A stretch of DNA of 64,000 nt, taken from NCBI RefSeq assembly GCF_040412425.1, contig NC_089794.1, forward strand, positions 15,955,103-16,019,102, read 5' to 3'. Position numbers and translations under genes: made by a program. Shown piece by piece: positions 13,101 through 23,922 of this stretch. Position 1 is the stretch's first letter, and every line of letters begins with the position of its first letter. This DNA is from Macrobrachium rosenbergii. Taxonomy: Eukaryota; Arthropoda; Malacostraca; Decapoda; Palaemonidae. The notes beneath the pieces were generated by a model. The model had not been told where the DNA came from. It did no database searches and was given only the letters and a program-made list of their open reading frames with translations.

Positions 13101-14961
13101 TTCAGAGACGTAATTTATGGTGTTGCGTACTTCTCTGTAGGTGGGAATTTATGGAATTTGAGTGAGTCTTACAAGCAAATGTGTTTTCATTCTTATGTTA
13201 GTTTATAACACTGCCTTTACTGTATTTACAAAATGTGTTTATAAAACTGCCTTTACTGTAATTACAAAATGTATTTCCTAAATACTGTAGTGCTTTAATT
13301 TTCAATTTATATATTCATAAATCTACTTCACTTGTGTGTATATTGTGCGTTTTCTTCTAACCGTAACACACAGAAATATTCGTGATAAATATTAGTGATA
13401 TGCAGTAGCTGAAACAACTTTATTCTTAATGCATTATATATATAAAATTTTAATTTTTTTTTTACAAATTAGTATTGCTTTAGTTTTATTATGCTACTTT
13501 GAAGTTAGTTACAACCATCACCATCATAATTTAATCACGAATCAATAAAAAGATACTAAATTTCACAGACTGCTATTTTGTATCACTTTTTATGGCTCCC
13601 ATATTGTAGAATCACAATTTCACATGGTCTTATGACAGAATTCACATTTCCTAGGCAGATCAAGTGTTGACACATGATTAGTTAATACTAATGACTGACT
13701 TAGTGGAGCTCAAATGCATTGGTTATCATTCCATGGTCATTCCTCCATTTTTAGTCCATAAATGCTCATTCTTTCACAAAGCTCATCAATATGTTTTATC
13801 TTGAAACACTACAGTTAGTCTCTCGTAGGGCTGGTGGGAAGGTTTTGTTCTTGAATGAAGGATGAAAATCTGAACAAGACAAAGTTGAGCAAGTTAAATA
13901 GCTATAGGGCAAGGGAGCAAAAGGGGCACTGCTAAGGCCCTTTAGTAGTATAGTACTGGCTATTGTGCCTTCTAAGGCTCACTGTAGGCAACGTCACATT
14001 TGGGACCCGATGCATGAACATTTTTGGCCCTTTTTCATTTCATTTCATATTTAGTGTAGTCATGATGACAACACTTCAGTATAATTTTACTTTTTTAATT
14101 TGTCCAAAATGTATGACACAAAAACAGGAAAACTCATAGGAAACACTAAATAGGAGCACTGGAGGAACACAACATATACAATGTAAATTTTGTAATTATC
14201 AAGAATTTTCCAGTGAAGGTAATGTTTTTTCACATTCAAATTGCCTTATTTCATGATTTTTAAGGTATCTTCATGTTTTCCTTGGTAGATGACAAACCCA
14301 TGTCCTAAGGTAAAGACTTGACAGATTTTCACATTTCAGGAACGGAAGATGCATCCCAGTTGCCAGCGTCTGTGATGGCAGGGACACGTGCGGGGACTTC
14401 AGCGATGAACAGAACTGCGATAGGCCTCTCCTCACTGTCTCATCGGGAACGGGAACTCCTGTCTTGAATTTTTCAAATTCATCCACTTGGTCTGGGATAC
14501 CAGTCTTGAACATTTCTACATCAGCAGAGCACTTTACAACTGCCAGAACGGACCGTATTTGGCTGTTACACCTCAGTGGCAAAACAACACATGAAACTGA
14601 AAACACTACACACAGGACTCCTTCACCCACTGAGAGTTATAGTCCAACAGTATTGGCAGCCAGAGTACCAATAAATGGCTCTGGCTCTCGTAGTAGAGTA
14701 GGATTGGAATCGAACACACCGGGCAGTGATATAGAGCGAGGGTGGAAAAGGACTGCGCAGTTTATGCCAAGTTTAGATGATTATGCTAAATTTGTGGGAT
14801 CAGAATCCCGGGGAAAGTCAGTTCTCGCACATTTGACAGAAAATGTTGAGAGTGGAAGTGATGATCATGTGAAGGGTAGTGGGGGTGTTGCTGATGAGGA
14901 AGTGCTGAGCAGGTCAAGTAGAACCAGCAATATGGAAATGCAGGGTAATATAAGAACATGA
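7037..14961 (+). CDS. SEA / TSP1 / LDLa modular secreted protein, 3' seven exons (5' partial)
   Basis: Exons read from splice sites and continuous frame: 7037-7149, 9116-9782, 10088-10189, 10655-10843, 11689-11805, 12930-13080, 14340-14961; they give 652 codons plus stop. Domain order (residues counted from 7039): SEA about 6-118, thrombospondin type 1 about 153-214, an 11-Thr run, a short Cys-rich exon, four LDLa repeats, then about 190 Ser/Thr-rich residues without Cys or a hydrophobic membrane segment. Introns around the LDLa exons are mostly phase 1, the usual state for such modules. From family knowledge, SEA domains often autocleave near membranes or in proteoglycans, and LDLa repeats bind calcium and protein ligands. 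The first exon needs one base from an upstream exon, so signal peptide and start are missing. I infer an extracellular matrix or secreted binding protein; it is not recognisably perlecan, which lacks TSP1 between SEA and LDLa. Intron 1 holds two dispersed repeats. Function unknown. Confidence 0.85.
7225..7600 (+). repeat. Hairpin-bearing dispersed repeat, copy 1
   Basis: Starts near 'aagtaaaaaatgtgccaagg', carries 'cccggtggtggcctatcc', and contains a strong inverted repeat: arm 7432-7471 against 7494-7532. Related to 58743-59090. It lies in intron 1 of the SEA/LDLa gene. No coding capacity. Confidence 0.8.
8431..8738 (+). repeat. Dispersed SINE-like element, copy 2
   Basis: Full-length relative of the element at 3552-3860, in the same orientation, inside intron 1 of the SEA/LDLa gene. 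It is the best-preserved of the three by eye ('gtttaggccaaaggccaagc'). Confidence 0.8.
9116..9782 (+). CDS. Exon: rest of SEA domain, linker and thrombospondin type 1 repeat
   Basis: The acceptor is ttcttcttcag ending at 9115 and the donor gtatgt at 9783. It encodes the SEA core (ending near [11 protein letters not shown]), an acidic Ser/Thr linker, and a TSP1 repeat starting [10 protein letters not shown] with the tryptophan ladder and Cys spacing of that family, closing at CQC. A run of 11 threonines (about 9690-9722, ACC/ACT/ACG/ACA mixed codons) follows. The poly-Thr run is a likely O-glycosylated spacer (inference). The exon ends in phase 1. Confidence 0.85.
10088..10189 (+). CDS. Exon: short Cys-rich segment
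   Basis: A 102-base phase 1-1 exon between atttcag and gtaagc. It encodes about 34 residues with five cysteines and does not match an LDLa repeat. It probably pairs its odd cysteine with the next exon, which starts CGGLC. I do not recognise the fold. Confidence 0.75.
10655..10843 (+). CDS. Exon: LDLa repeat 1
   Basis: A 189-base phase 1-1 exon (acceptor ttttttcag, donor gtaagt). It ends in an LDLa signature, [16 protein letters not shown]. One of the usual acidic calcium ligands is Asn here (HMN instead of the common xxD), and the Gly of DGSDE is Gln, so calcium affinity may differ (inference). The N-terminal half adds extra cysteines linked to the preceding Cys-rich exon. Confidence 0.85.
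11689..11805 (+). CDS. Exon: LDLa repeat 2
   Basis: A 117-base phase 1-1 exon carrying one complete LDLa repeat ending [16 protein letters not shown], with the full calcium-binding Asp/Glu set. The acceptor is tgtttcag and the donor gtaagt. Confidence 0.88.
12930..13080 (+). CDS. Exon: LDLa repeat 3 and first half of repeat 4
   Basis: A 151-base exon after gtgtttcag. It encodes an LDLa repeat ending [17 protein letters not shown] and then the first half of the next repeat (CQTNEHQC). The donor gtgagg leaves phase 2. The fourth repeat is therefore split by an intron, unlike repeats 1-3. Confidence 0.87.
13895..13995 (+). repeat. Possible old copy of the SINE-like element (3' end)
   Basis: Shows degraded similarity to the 3' end of the family: 'gctatagggcaagggagc', 'ggcactgctaaggcccttta', and 'ggctcactgtaggcaacg' in the right order. 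It sits in the last intron of the SEA/LDLa gene. Confidence 0.4.
14340..14961 (+). CDS. Last exon: second half of LDLa repeat 4 and Ser/Thr-rich tail
   Basis: The acceptor is acatttcag and the stop is TGA at 14959-14961. The exon completes LDLa repeat 4 ([16 protein letters not shown]) and continues for about 180 residues rich in Ser, Thr, Gly and Asn, with no cysteine and no transmembrane-like stretch. This favours a secreted product or a very short isoform end. An AATAAA at 15699-15704 is a possible poly(A) signal. Confidence 0.83.
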
Positions 14962-15698
14962 CATGGATCTTTCCCTAGTTCTCAGTGACCAAGAGAATGT
15001 GTTTTGACAGTACTTTATAGTGACATAGAAAAATTTGTGATGATAAGTGCTTGTTTGTGTATATGTATGTATGTTGAATGAAAGACATTTTGTAATTTTT
15101 TTTTCAAGAGGTGAGATGTACAGTATAATATAACCCATTTAAAGTCAGCAGCTATTTTAGTAAGAACCATGTTATAAGATGAAGAAATATATTGTATCAC
15201 AATGTTCATATATTGATGTTGTGAAGAAGTCCTTTTTGTATATCTAGTTGAGAAATACCAAAGATTGTATGTATATTTTGTCCCTGTTAGGGCCTCATGA
15301 TGTTATCTAGTCTGTATGAGAAAATGTACTTATGTAATAACCTTTTGTTTTATCTTGCAAAACTGCTACTTAGAGGGAGAAAAATAGTCCGTATCATGTC
15401 TCTCACTCTTTCATGTGGTGGTTGTTGCAGATGTTGGAATTTCTCAGCTTATTTAAGAATGGCTTCAGACTGTTCGTACAGTGTGTAAAAGAAAGTTCTC
15501 AAGATAAATTACTTTGGTTTATCATGCCATTCATCACTATGCTGTATGTTGCTCTCCTTGACTAACCCACTAAAAGGAAAGACTAATTCCTTCAAATTTC
15601 TTCGGTTAAAATAGTTTCAGGAGTCTGTCACGTATCCTGGTTACAGTCCTACTGTCAGTGATCACAACAGTTTTCTTTCATCATCTTGTAATGCTGGC

Positions 15699-15704
15699 AA
15701 TAAA
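15699..15704 (+). terminator. Candidate poly(A) signal of the SEA/LDLa gene
   Basis: AATAAA lies about 740 bases after the stop at 14961. Other A-rich AATAAA clusters occur near 16680 and 17690, so the true 3' end could be further downstream. Confidence 0.35.
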
Positions 15705-18016
15705 TTATGTTTGTTAAACAAAACCTTCAGGCAACTGTTGACTATGCTGGGTTCTTAATTTTTTTTAACTGAAGATAATTTGTTTATAGATAATGTCATG
15801 TAGTCAGTCATGTGAGTACAGTATACTAATTCAGTTCTGCATTCATTACTTATTTGTACTGAATATTTAGCTTTCAATTGTGTTTGTACTTGACTTGGCT
15901 TATAAACATAACAATACTTGGAGCAAGCACCAATGAGTAATTACAGTGGGCTTGGAAACTAGGTTTTCTTTCTTCATGGTGTGTGCCACTGACATTACAA
16001 GATTTATTATTTGATACCCAATTTATTTTATGTAAATTACTTAGTACTGTAATATGATCTCGATGTAAATATATGGTAGCTAAATCAGTGAAATTGTATA
16101 TAGTATTGTATATCACTATAAAGTCACAGTGAACAAAGATTGGTTTTTAGTTTTCATGCTATAAAGATCCATTCACAATTATATTGTTAAATAATGGAAA
16201 TTGTCAATTGGTATGAGAACTAAACTTAACATTAGTCTTGGCTAGTCACAGTTATCAAACCAAGACACAAATGGCCTTGAAAACGCAGAATGTATTCTTG
16301 TGTTACCATTGTTGTGATATGTTAACGGGTGCTTGATCTTGATTTCAATTTTGAATTCATGTGCAGTAGACAGTATGACTTGTATGTTTCATTAAAGACA
16401 CCAAAAGATGAGCAGAAACATTTGAAAACACAAGAAAGCCATTATTTTCTAGTGGTGGTTAACTACAATGTAAAAAATACTGATCATAGTCTTCCAAAGC
16501 AATATTTATAAAGATCTGCTTATGCTTGCTTGCTCCAGTATTGATTATTGTGCGAGGGTCGTGTTCACTATTGCATTTCCATATCTGTCCCCTCCCCCAA
16601 AAATGGAAGCCAGCTTTTGATTAACCATGGTGTAAATTACTGTGCAATACCAGGATCGTGAAGATTTCTAAAAAAAATAAAAAATAAAAAATAATAAATA
16701 AGGCCGCTTACCTGGTTTTACGGGCAGGATGGCCTAGGACATGGTGCCTTCCTAGTAAAGTTAATATGTCCTGACAAACCAGGATTTCAGGATTTTCATT
16801 CGTTATTAAATATCTGTCACTGTTGATGCGCAGTGTAAAGAGCTGGCATTGAAACAGATGCCCTCAATCCTGCAATTGTGGTTTATCAGAGAATATTGCT
16901 TGGACTTCTGAATTCCTAAAAAATGGAAAATTGGGATAAGTCCAGGGTTAATTAATGGTGGTGTTACTGTAAGAATTTGTGCACAAGAGGCTAAACTTGT
17001 ACTGTATAGTTGCATTTTTTCTCCGAAGTACGTATTGTTTAGATTTTCCTACATTCGTTAACCATAGAGAAACAAGAATCCTGTGAATACGCAATGCAAT
17101 ATAGAGCTCCAAGATTTTCAACACCTCTTGTGGCACAGCTCACTCTTACACTAGTCTGAAGGGTTTCTAAGCATAAGCAATATTGATTTATTTGTAATTT
17201 TTTTTTTTATTTCCTTCTCTTTTACATTACAACTATATTCTCGAAGTGAATATTTTTGCACTTGTTTACTTTCAAAATTCTTGCACTCACATAGTACATA
17301 GGAAAGTTGACTAGTACTGTAAAAATACATACAATAACTGAAATATAGTAAGAACTGATATCATATTTGCTGAATGAAGTTTGTCAAAGGTTATTTTGCA
17401 TAGCTATTGTTTAGTTTGACTGATAATGTGTACAGTTATAAAAAATCAAATGCTTATCATAATTTTGCATCAGTTAATCCAGCCAGCTTAATTTTTGTAT
17501 TAAAAGTGCTTTACGTAAATTAATGGAAAAGGATACTTTAATTAAAAACTGTTTTTTAACATTGGCCCTTTGCTTAACAATTTTAGTCCACTTGTAAATA
17601 TAGCTGCATAGTATAACAAACATGTATTTTTAAGCTTATGTGATATATTTATGTTGTACTACATTTTTGGAAATATACAACTTTTTTTTAATAAATAAAT
17701 AATTTTTTTTAATAGAATATCCTGTGGGTATTAAAGCTACCATATTACCCATCTCCAGTGATCCTGAGTGACACTGTAGATGGTCCTTAAATGCTTGCAA
17801 GCAGCTCTTGACCCCAAGTTATATTGCTTTCTGCCTGAGATTTATAACTTCCCTGTATCTGTTCCCACCTAGCTACCAGGTTCCAGTTTCCACCTCTCAC
17901 TCAAGAAAAATCCCTGAAGCAGAACCCTGTCTCTGGAAGTGTGCCCTAACAGTCCTAAGTTTTTAAAACTAAGATAAAAATAATTATAACTACTGATCTT
18001 TATAATAAATATTTGC

Positions 18017-18102
18017 AGAACAATTTAACCCAACCGATGAATCCCAGTTTACAATTTGCAGAACAATTTAACCCAACTGATGAATCACAGTTTACAAACT
18101 AT
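18017..18102 (+). repeat. 42-bp two-copy tandem duplication
   Basis: 'gcagaacaatttaacccaac' through 'cagtttacaa' occurs twice, with two differences. Intergenic. Confidence 0.8.
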
Positions 18103-19442
18103 CAAACACTTAGCCCAAAGGATTAACTCATTATTTAGAGGTGAAAATTTTAGGAGGACAAAGTTTAGAAAATTGAACAGCTTGGTGTTGGAGACTTGGG
18201 ATAATGAATGAAAACTAGGACAAAGCAGTACTAATAAAGATAGGTATAATGCGTACTAATAAAGAGAGGTATAATGCAGAGTCTAAAGTACTGCCTACAG
18301 TGCACCATGCAGTATTGTGTATAGGGCATTTACTGGATAACAGTGCTTACAGTATTTATACTATCTCTTCTAACAATAATATCAATATGCACTGGACACT
18401 CACTGCACTGCAGTTTTTGGTTAAAATAATGTCAAATTAAAATCAGGACAGTGGGTGTAAACCACACTGCTGGTATACTTACCAGTGAATTAAGGCTTGC
18501 TGCTCTTGTACACATTAAAATACGGACAGATTAAGCATAATGGAAGACATCATCATGAAACCAAACTCCTATCTCCTCAACATGCCTTTGAAACGTAAGA
18601 ATAAATTAACATTTTACGGGAACACAACAGAAAATATAAATGCTCTATAAATTATAAAATATGAAGACATTACTTTCATCAACATGAACTGCAAACATAC
18701 CATCACAAAATAAATAGTTCTCTACTGTACTTGAGAATTAAAGTACAGTATATCGGTTTTAACTTACAGATATTTCTATAATTTTCAAATACTGTAGTAA
18801 GAAGCATTCAGATTTCAAATATTTAAAGTATAAGTCAATCAATAAGCACATGAAGAAACACAATGAAAATATGGTACTGTATCTGCCATGCTTGTAAAGA
18901 ATCTGCAGAGTTATGTAACTTCCTATCACAAGTGAAGCTAAAAAATGTAACATAAATGGGATGAATAGACAAAAGATTCATGAATTTTAACATGATCTCA
19001 GGAAAGAATGTTAATTAATGCACTCTTGGTACATTAACCAAAATCAAGACCAGAAAAAAGAAGGATTTTGGAAAAGGTTAACAATTATAATGACAGAAGT
19101 GCTAAAGTCAGGGCATACCGACAGGAGTTATTTTTGAGGAAATGGGGAGCTATAGCTTTGGGGAGAGAAACCAAGGAGGAGGATTTAAGTTGTTACCTTA
19201 ACATCTAAGATAGACAGAAGTCGATAACCAAGTGAAGATGAAACACGAATTGATTTTATGGTAAGATGTACAGACAGCATCCAAAGAAAAAAGTTTCCAC
19301 TCCATTCACTGTTATAACAAGTAAAGCATGCTTAACACAACACAAAAGTCCTACAAGTTGATTTGATGGTGAAAGATAGATAAATGGAGAAAGTAAATCA
19401 AAAGAATAAAAACAGGAAATGATACAAATACAAAGGGAGTCT

Positions 19443-19910
19443 AAAAAAAGGATTTTGACAAAGGAAAAATCTATTTCTGGGGAGAGGCCCGTGTCACCCG
19501 GTGAAATAATCCATTCAGCACTTATTTCTAGGTAATTCCGTTGCTAGATACCAGAGAAAAGCTAAATGTAAAGCTGGGGTTACTACCCCCCAGAGCGAGC
19601 TCAAGAAATGGAGTCGTATATGGTAAAGGGTGAGATTGTCACAATCACGGGACCCTGCCCTATAAAGATTCCCAATGTCAAAAGTCCCAACGAGAGGTGC
19701 GATACAAGCCCATGCACCACTCGCAGACTGTACACAAGGCAACACTAATCGCATTCCATGTTAGCACCCACCCCACTAGAATGATGTTTACCATGGGAGG
19801 GAGAGAATGAAAAACAGTGGAGGGTCACCGGGTGACACGGGCCCCCCCCAGAAATAGATTTTTCCTTTGTCAAAATCCTTTTTCTGGATCGGGGTCCCGT
19901 GTCAGCCGGT
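19443..19910. mobile_element. Foldback element with 62-base inverted repeats
   Basis: The left arm 19443-19505 ('ggattttgacaaaggaaaaa' onward, to the 'gtgtcacccggtgaa' end) is the inverse of 19823-19884. The sequence right after the right arm (19885-19915, 'ggtcccgtgtcagccggtga') is a direct copy of the left arm's inner part, as in related elements arranged head to tail. The interior (about 320 bases) has no coding capacity. Confidence 0.8.
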
Positions 19911-20199
19911 GAAATAATAACAGAGAAATAAATATCATTCTTATGCTATTAAAGACTTTAAATAGAGATGTTGAAAACTAGGGGAGAATTCCATCCTGAA
20001 CATAGGAAGAGAATTCCACCCTGAACATTAGTAAGGTCCTCTAAATTCATGTAATGAAAATAATGTAAGTGGCCACCGTCTAAGATCATGAGCTTTAGAA
20101 TTGAACCTGAATAGGCTTGTATTAAGAAAATACTTTCTGCCTAATAGCAGACACAATGACATGGTGAAAACCACTAAAAGAAGCCGGCAAAAAAGGCAA

Positions 20200-22045
20200 C
20201 TCAAGTGTGGGAAGTGACATCAAGGAAGGGATGGCGGCAATGAGGAGCATGATGACAAAATCAAGGTGTACAAAAGAGCAACTAAAGAATAGAAGAAAGC
20301 TTTCAAGCTCTGGCATAGGAGTAGTAGGGAAAAGGACAGAGCTATATACAGTACAGAGAAGAAAGGATAGTCTGAAAGACAGGTGGCAACTGAAATGAAG
20401 AAGAGTAGGGAGGAATGGAATAAAATTTTAATCACACTCAAGGGAAAGTGAAAATATTCAAGCAGCAAAATCGCTGAGAAAGGTGGTTAAGATATGAAAG
20501 GGGCAAAAAAGTATTCAAATTATGAAAATGAAGAAACCAAAGCTGAAGAGAACTGAATACTTTTGAAAATATGAATGAAGAGATTGTGTATTGAAGGATG
20601 TTGTCATGATCAAAGAACTAATAACATGTAAAGAAATTAAGAGGACTCTTGGGGATATCAAAAATGTAAAAGCCTGAGGAAAATGAGGAATTATGAGTGA
20701 CTGGTAAAAGCCCCTGCAGACCCATTCATTCATGAGCTGACCAGAATATATGAAAGCCTGATACAGGAAGGGATAAGAGATGGGCTACAGTGTAGAAATT
20801 ATGATGGAATAAAAATGCTTCAGTATGTTATTAAACTTTTAGAGGTGCTGTAGGAAAGATTGACAAAAATTGTTACAATCAATAATTAAATTTTAAGTTT
20901 TAATTCAAACCATAAAAATGAAAAACGGCATTCTCTGTAATAATTAAACTACAGGAAAAGACCATTCAAAAAGTTTTGTGGATCTTAAAAAGGCATCTGC
21001 CAACATTCCAAGACTAGCAATTGGAAGGACATACAATGGCAGAGGATACCACTAAGATTCACCAAGCTAGTGTTGCTACTGTACCATAACACAAAATCTA
21101 ATGTGAAGATAGTGGCAGGCATATAAAAGAACTTGATGATTCTTATATCTATGGAACCAGAAGAGGATACAGAAATGTTGAAAAAATGGGAGAGGTGAAT
21201 GAAGGAGAGTGGACTGAAACTCAACATAACAACAAAGCTTAAGGTGACTGGAAAGGAATAAAAGGAATAAGCACAATCACGAAAGTGGCCACATGGATGC
21301 TTTGGGAATAAAAGGAATAAGCACAATCAGGAAAGTGGCCACATGGATGCTTTGGGAAAGGAGTGCGGGTGATCTTGGTATTTGCACACTCGTAACATAA
21401 GAGACTCCGAACACAAAACATACAAGGAGTAAAGATTTTAATGCCCAAAATGTAAAAGGAGAGCAAATGAAGAAAAGAGTGAGGTGGAACACTGTGCTGT
21501 ACTTCAATGCTAGGTCTTAGAAGAAGCAGAATGTTTCAGTTTTCTTGGCAACATAATAGACTTTGAAAACAAGTTACAAAAGGGCCAGTAAGAAAAAGAT
21601 CAGCATAAGCTTGAATGAAGTGGAAAGATTGCTGGACTTCTGGTAGATAAAAAATATCATATTAATCAATAGAGTAAAATTGTACAATGTATGCATCAGG
21701 TATATGGCCAATGACAAAGAAAATAGGGTTGATTTTGAGAAGTAACAATAAAATGCAAGGTAAGATTCATGGCTAGAGTCGAGTAGGATAATCATGCTAC
21801 AAGTGAGGAACTTGTAGAGAGATGTGGTGTCGATGAGTGGAAAATAAGATCTCTAAGGTATGCAGTACAAAAAAATGAGGTCCACTTAGAATAGTAGATA
21901 TGGATAGAGAATGACTGAGACCAGGAAGTGGCCCCAAGGGTGGAAAAAGGTCATAGATGAAGAATGGAGACCAAAACTCATTGGGAATTTAAGCAGAAGA
22001 TTCACAAGACAGGAAAGGGAGAAAATTCATTTCATGACAAACCCA
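20200..22045 (+). mobile_element. Highly decayed non-LTR retrotransposon remnant
   Basis: Short islands in shifting frames resemble LINE ORF2 in correct order: LLTCKEIKRTLGDIKN (20610-20660), a 'NYDGIKMLQYVIKLLE' island (20800-20850), SFVDLKKASANIPR, corresponding to motif A 'FVDLxKAFDxVPR' (20975-21015), 'MLKKWER...LKLN' (21175-21235), and C-terminal islands such as EELVERCGVDEW (21798-21840). Stops and frameshifts are dense. It resembles the type whose nested fragment sits at 56944-57400. An internal 50-base duplication lies at 21252-21357. Confidence 0.65.
21252..21357 (+). repeat. Two-copy tandem duplication (about 50 bases)
   Basis: The segment 'gaataaaaggaataagcac' through 'catggatgctttggg' occurs twice in direct succession with one or two differences (cacgaaag versus caggaaag). 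It lies inside the retrotransposon remnant and must post-date much of its decay. Confidence 0.8.
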
Positions 22046-22774
22046 ACTAAGGGATAATCTCACAAAAAAATATCAATGTTAAATAATGTTGATGATAATT
22101 ATCATTTGCTACAATGTTGGTCTTCTCAACATGGAGGTAAAGCAATGTTGGATTTGGTAAAAACTTGGATGGGTGTTCACTGTTGAACCTGTTCAAACCA
22201 CTGCTGGTCTCTCCATCAGTTAAGTTAAAAAACACTGGGTCCAGTCAGTACTGTACTTTAACAGGTGTCTACCAGTGTTAGCCATATGCCATTGCCACAA
22301 AAGCTCCTGTGTTAACCTGTAGGACACAGGCACAGAGCTAGCAGTCCCATTTCAAAAATCAATGCTCATAACCTTTAATGGGTCTCAGAAGTCTGGCGTG
22401 CATGGTAATGAATAACGATGAGTCCCACAAGTGAGTTTGCGTGTGATATAAAAAGCATTACCTGAGCATTATTTTAATAACGTGACCATTACTTAAGATC
22501 TATTTATTATATCACAATATTCACATTTAGGACTTAAAATCTGGCACATATTCCTCAACTGCACAGTCATGAAAGATGCACATTCCATAAGAGATCACTA
22601 CTGTTTGTTACTTGGCTCTGAACCCATATTCATTCTTAGATTGACTTTTAATTTTTCTCTCTACTCCTTTGCAGATTTAAAGATTGTTTTAATGTAACGG
22701 TGCTTTCACTTTCTGCTGGCAATTTCCACTTTCTTCTATGAATTCCTACTGTTTTATTGCATATGAACTCTGTG

Positions 22775-23922
22775 TCAGCTTTTAGTTCTTTTTTTCTCTA
22801 CAATACTCTTCATGTTCTGAAAAATATTCATCATCTGTTGCAATACATTGTCCTCATTTGTTTGACGTTTTTCCAGAATGCTGAGCAAAGCATTTTCTCT
22901 CTTTTTTCTCTCTAACCTGTGTCTTTCAAGAACTACACTTAATGGAGAATCATAATCTTCAGCATCAGCATTCTTCCTTTCATACATCTGACTAACAGTA
23001 TTACTGTTGGAAAGAGCAGCGACATGCTGTCTTGGTTTGAACACTAATTTTTTATTTTCAGTGTTTACTGCTACACTTTGACTTAAAGACTCCCCTGATT
23101 TCCTTGGTCTTCCTCTCTTCCTTTTAATAGATACATTTATGCCACACTGTGTACTTTTATCTTTGAGTTCAATTTCTTCAGCAATCTTCTGCTCGAAAGA
23201 AGTCTCAGGGAAATTCACATCACAATCATCCTCTACATTATCACTCAGAGAATTAGAAAAAAAGGTAAATTTTGTCTTTCTTCCAGATCGTGTGCGAATG
23301 ACTTTCGTTCGTACTCCTGTACCAACTTTTCCTTCAACCAATTCACCACTAAAATCTTCATTCGGATACTTGGTATCCAAGACATCTACACCACAGCCTG
23401 ATGTAGATGGTCTTGAGAATTCAGGGTGTTCTTCAAAAATACCAGGGGTTTCCTGTTCTAATTTACAGTTATGATCTACAACAATACACTTTTCGGATTC
23501 TGGAAAACTAACCACAGGCTTAGAGCAGGTTGAAACATCACAATTTATATCACTCTTTCTGCTAATTACCTTGATAGTTGTAACTTTAGTATTAATAAGA
23601 TTCTTTGACTTATCTTCAAAACTAAGTTTACTTTTTCCAAAACCATCAGTTCCCACTCCAGCAGGAACCTCTATCAACTCACTATTTGTAGGCTTAACTG
23701 ACTTACTTGCAGCAAAGCCCTTAACAGTTTCAAAAGTACCCAAGACCTTCTCACCGCTATGTTCTGCATATGATGCATTACTTCCCTTATCAATGTCATC
23801 CACATTTTGTTTACTTCTCTTATGTGCCAATTTACTATGCTCTGCTGAACTTGAGCCTAAGATATCAGAGGAGTCGCTGTCTGATAAAACATTCTCACAA
23901 TCTAGCTGCCTTTGCTTCTTTC
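22775..23922 (-). CDS. Last exon: Ser-rich tail with AT-hook and charged helical C-terminus
   Basis: An 1148-base exon from acceptor TTTTTTAACAG to TGA at 22777-22775. It encodes 381 residues of Ser/Glu/Lys-rich, probably disordered sequence. It contains RTRSGRKTK, then an AT-hook core (GRP flanked by basic residues, codons at about 23119-23099), and ends in a heptad-like charged helix (from SVVLERHRLERKK) that may dimerise (inference). AATAAA-type signals on the minus strand lie near 22758-22753 and 22508-22503. Confidence 0.85.

Larger units (their letters stand above)
14962..19442. other. 3' UTR and AT-rich intergenic spacer
   Basis: The 5' part is probably the 3' UTR of the SEA/LDLa gene. 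The rest is AT-rich with short tandem duplications (13200-13270 just upstream and 18017-18102 within) and a possible SINE tail at 18270-18320. I see no coding exon with both splice sites and a recognisable domain. Confidence 0.6.

Noticed and set aside
16670..17710. A-rich AATAAA clusters as gene 3' ends
   Set aside because: They sit in A/T runs where the hexamer is expected by chance; no other transcript evidence can be read from sequence.
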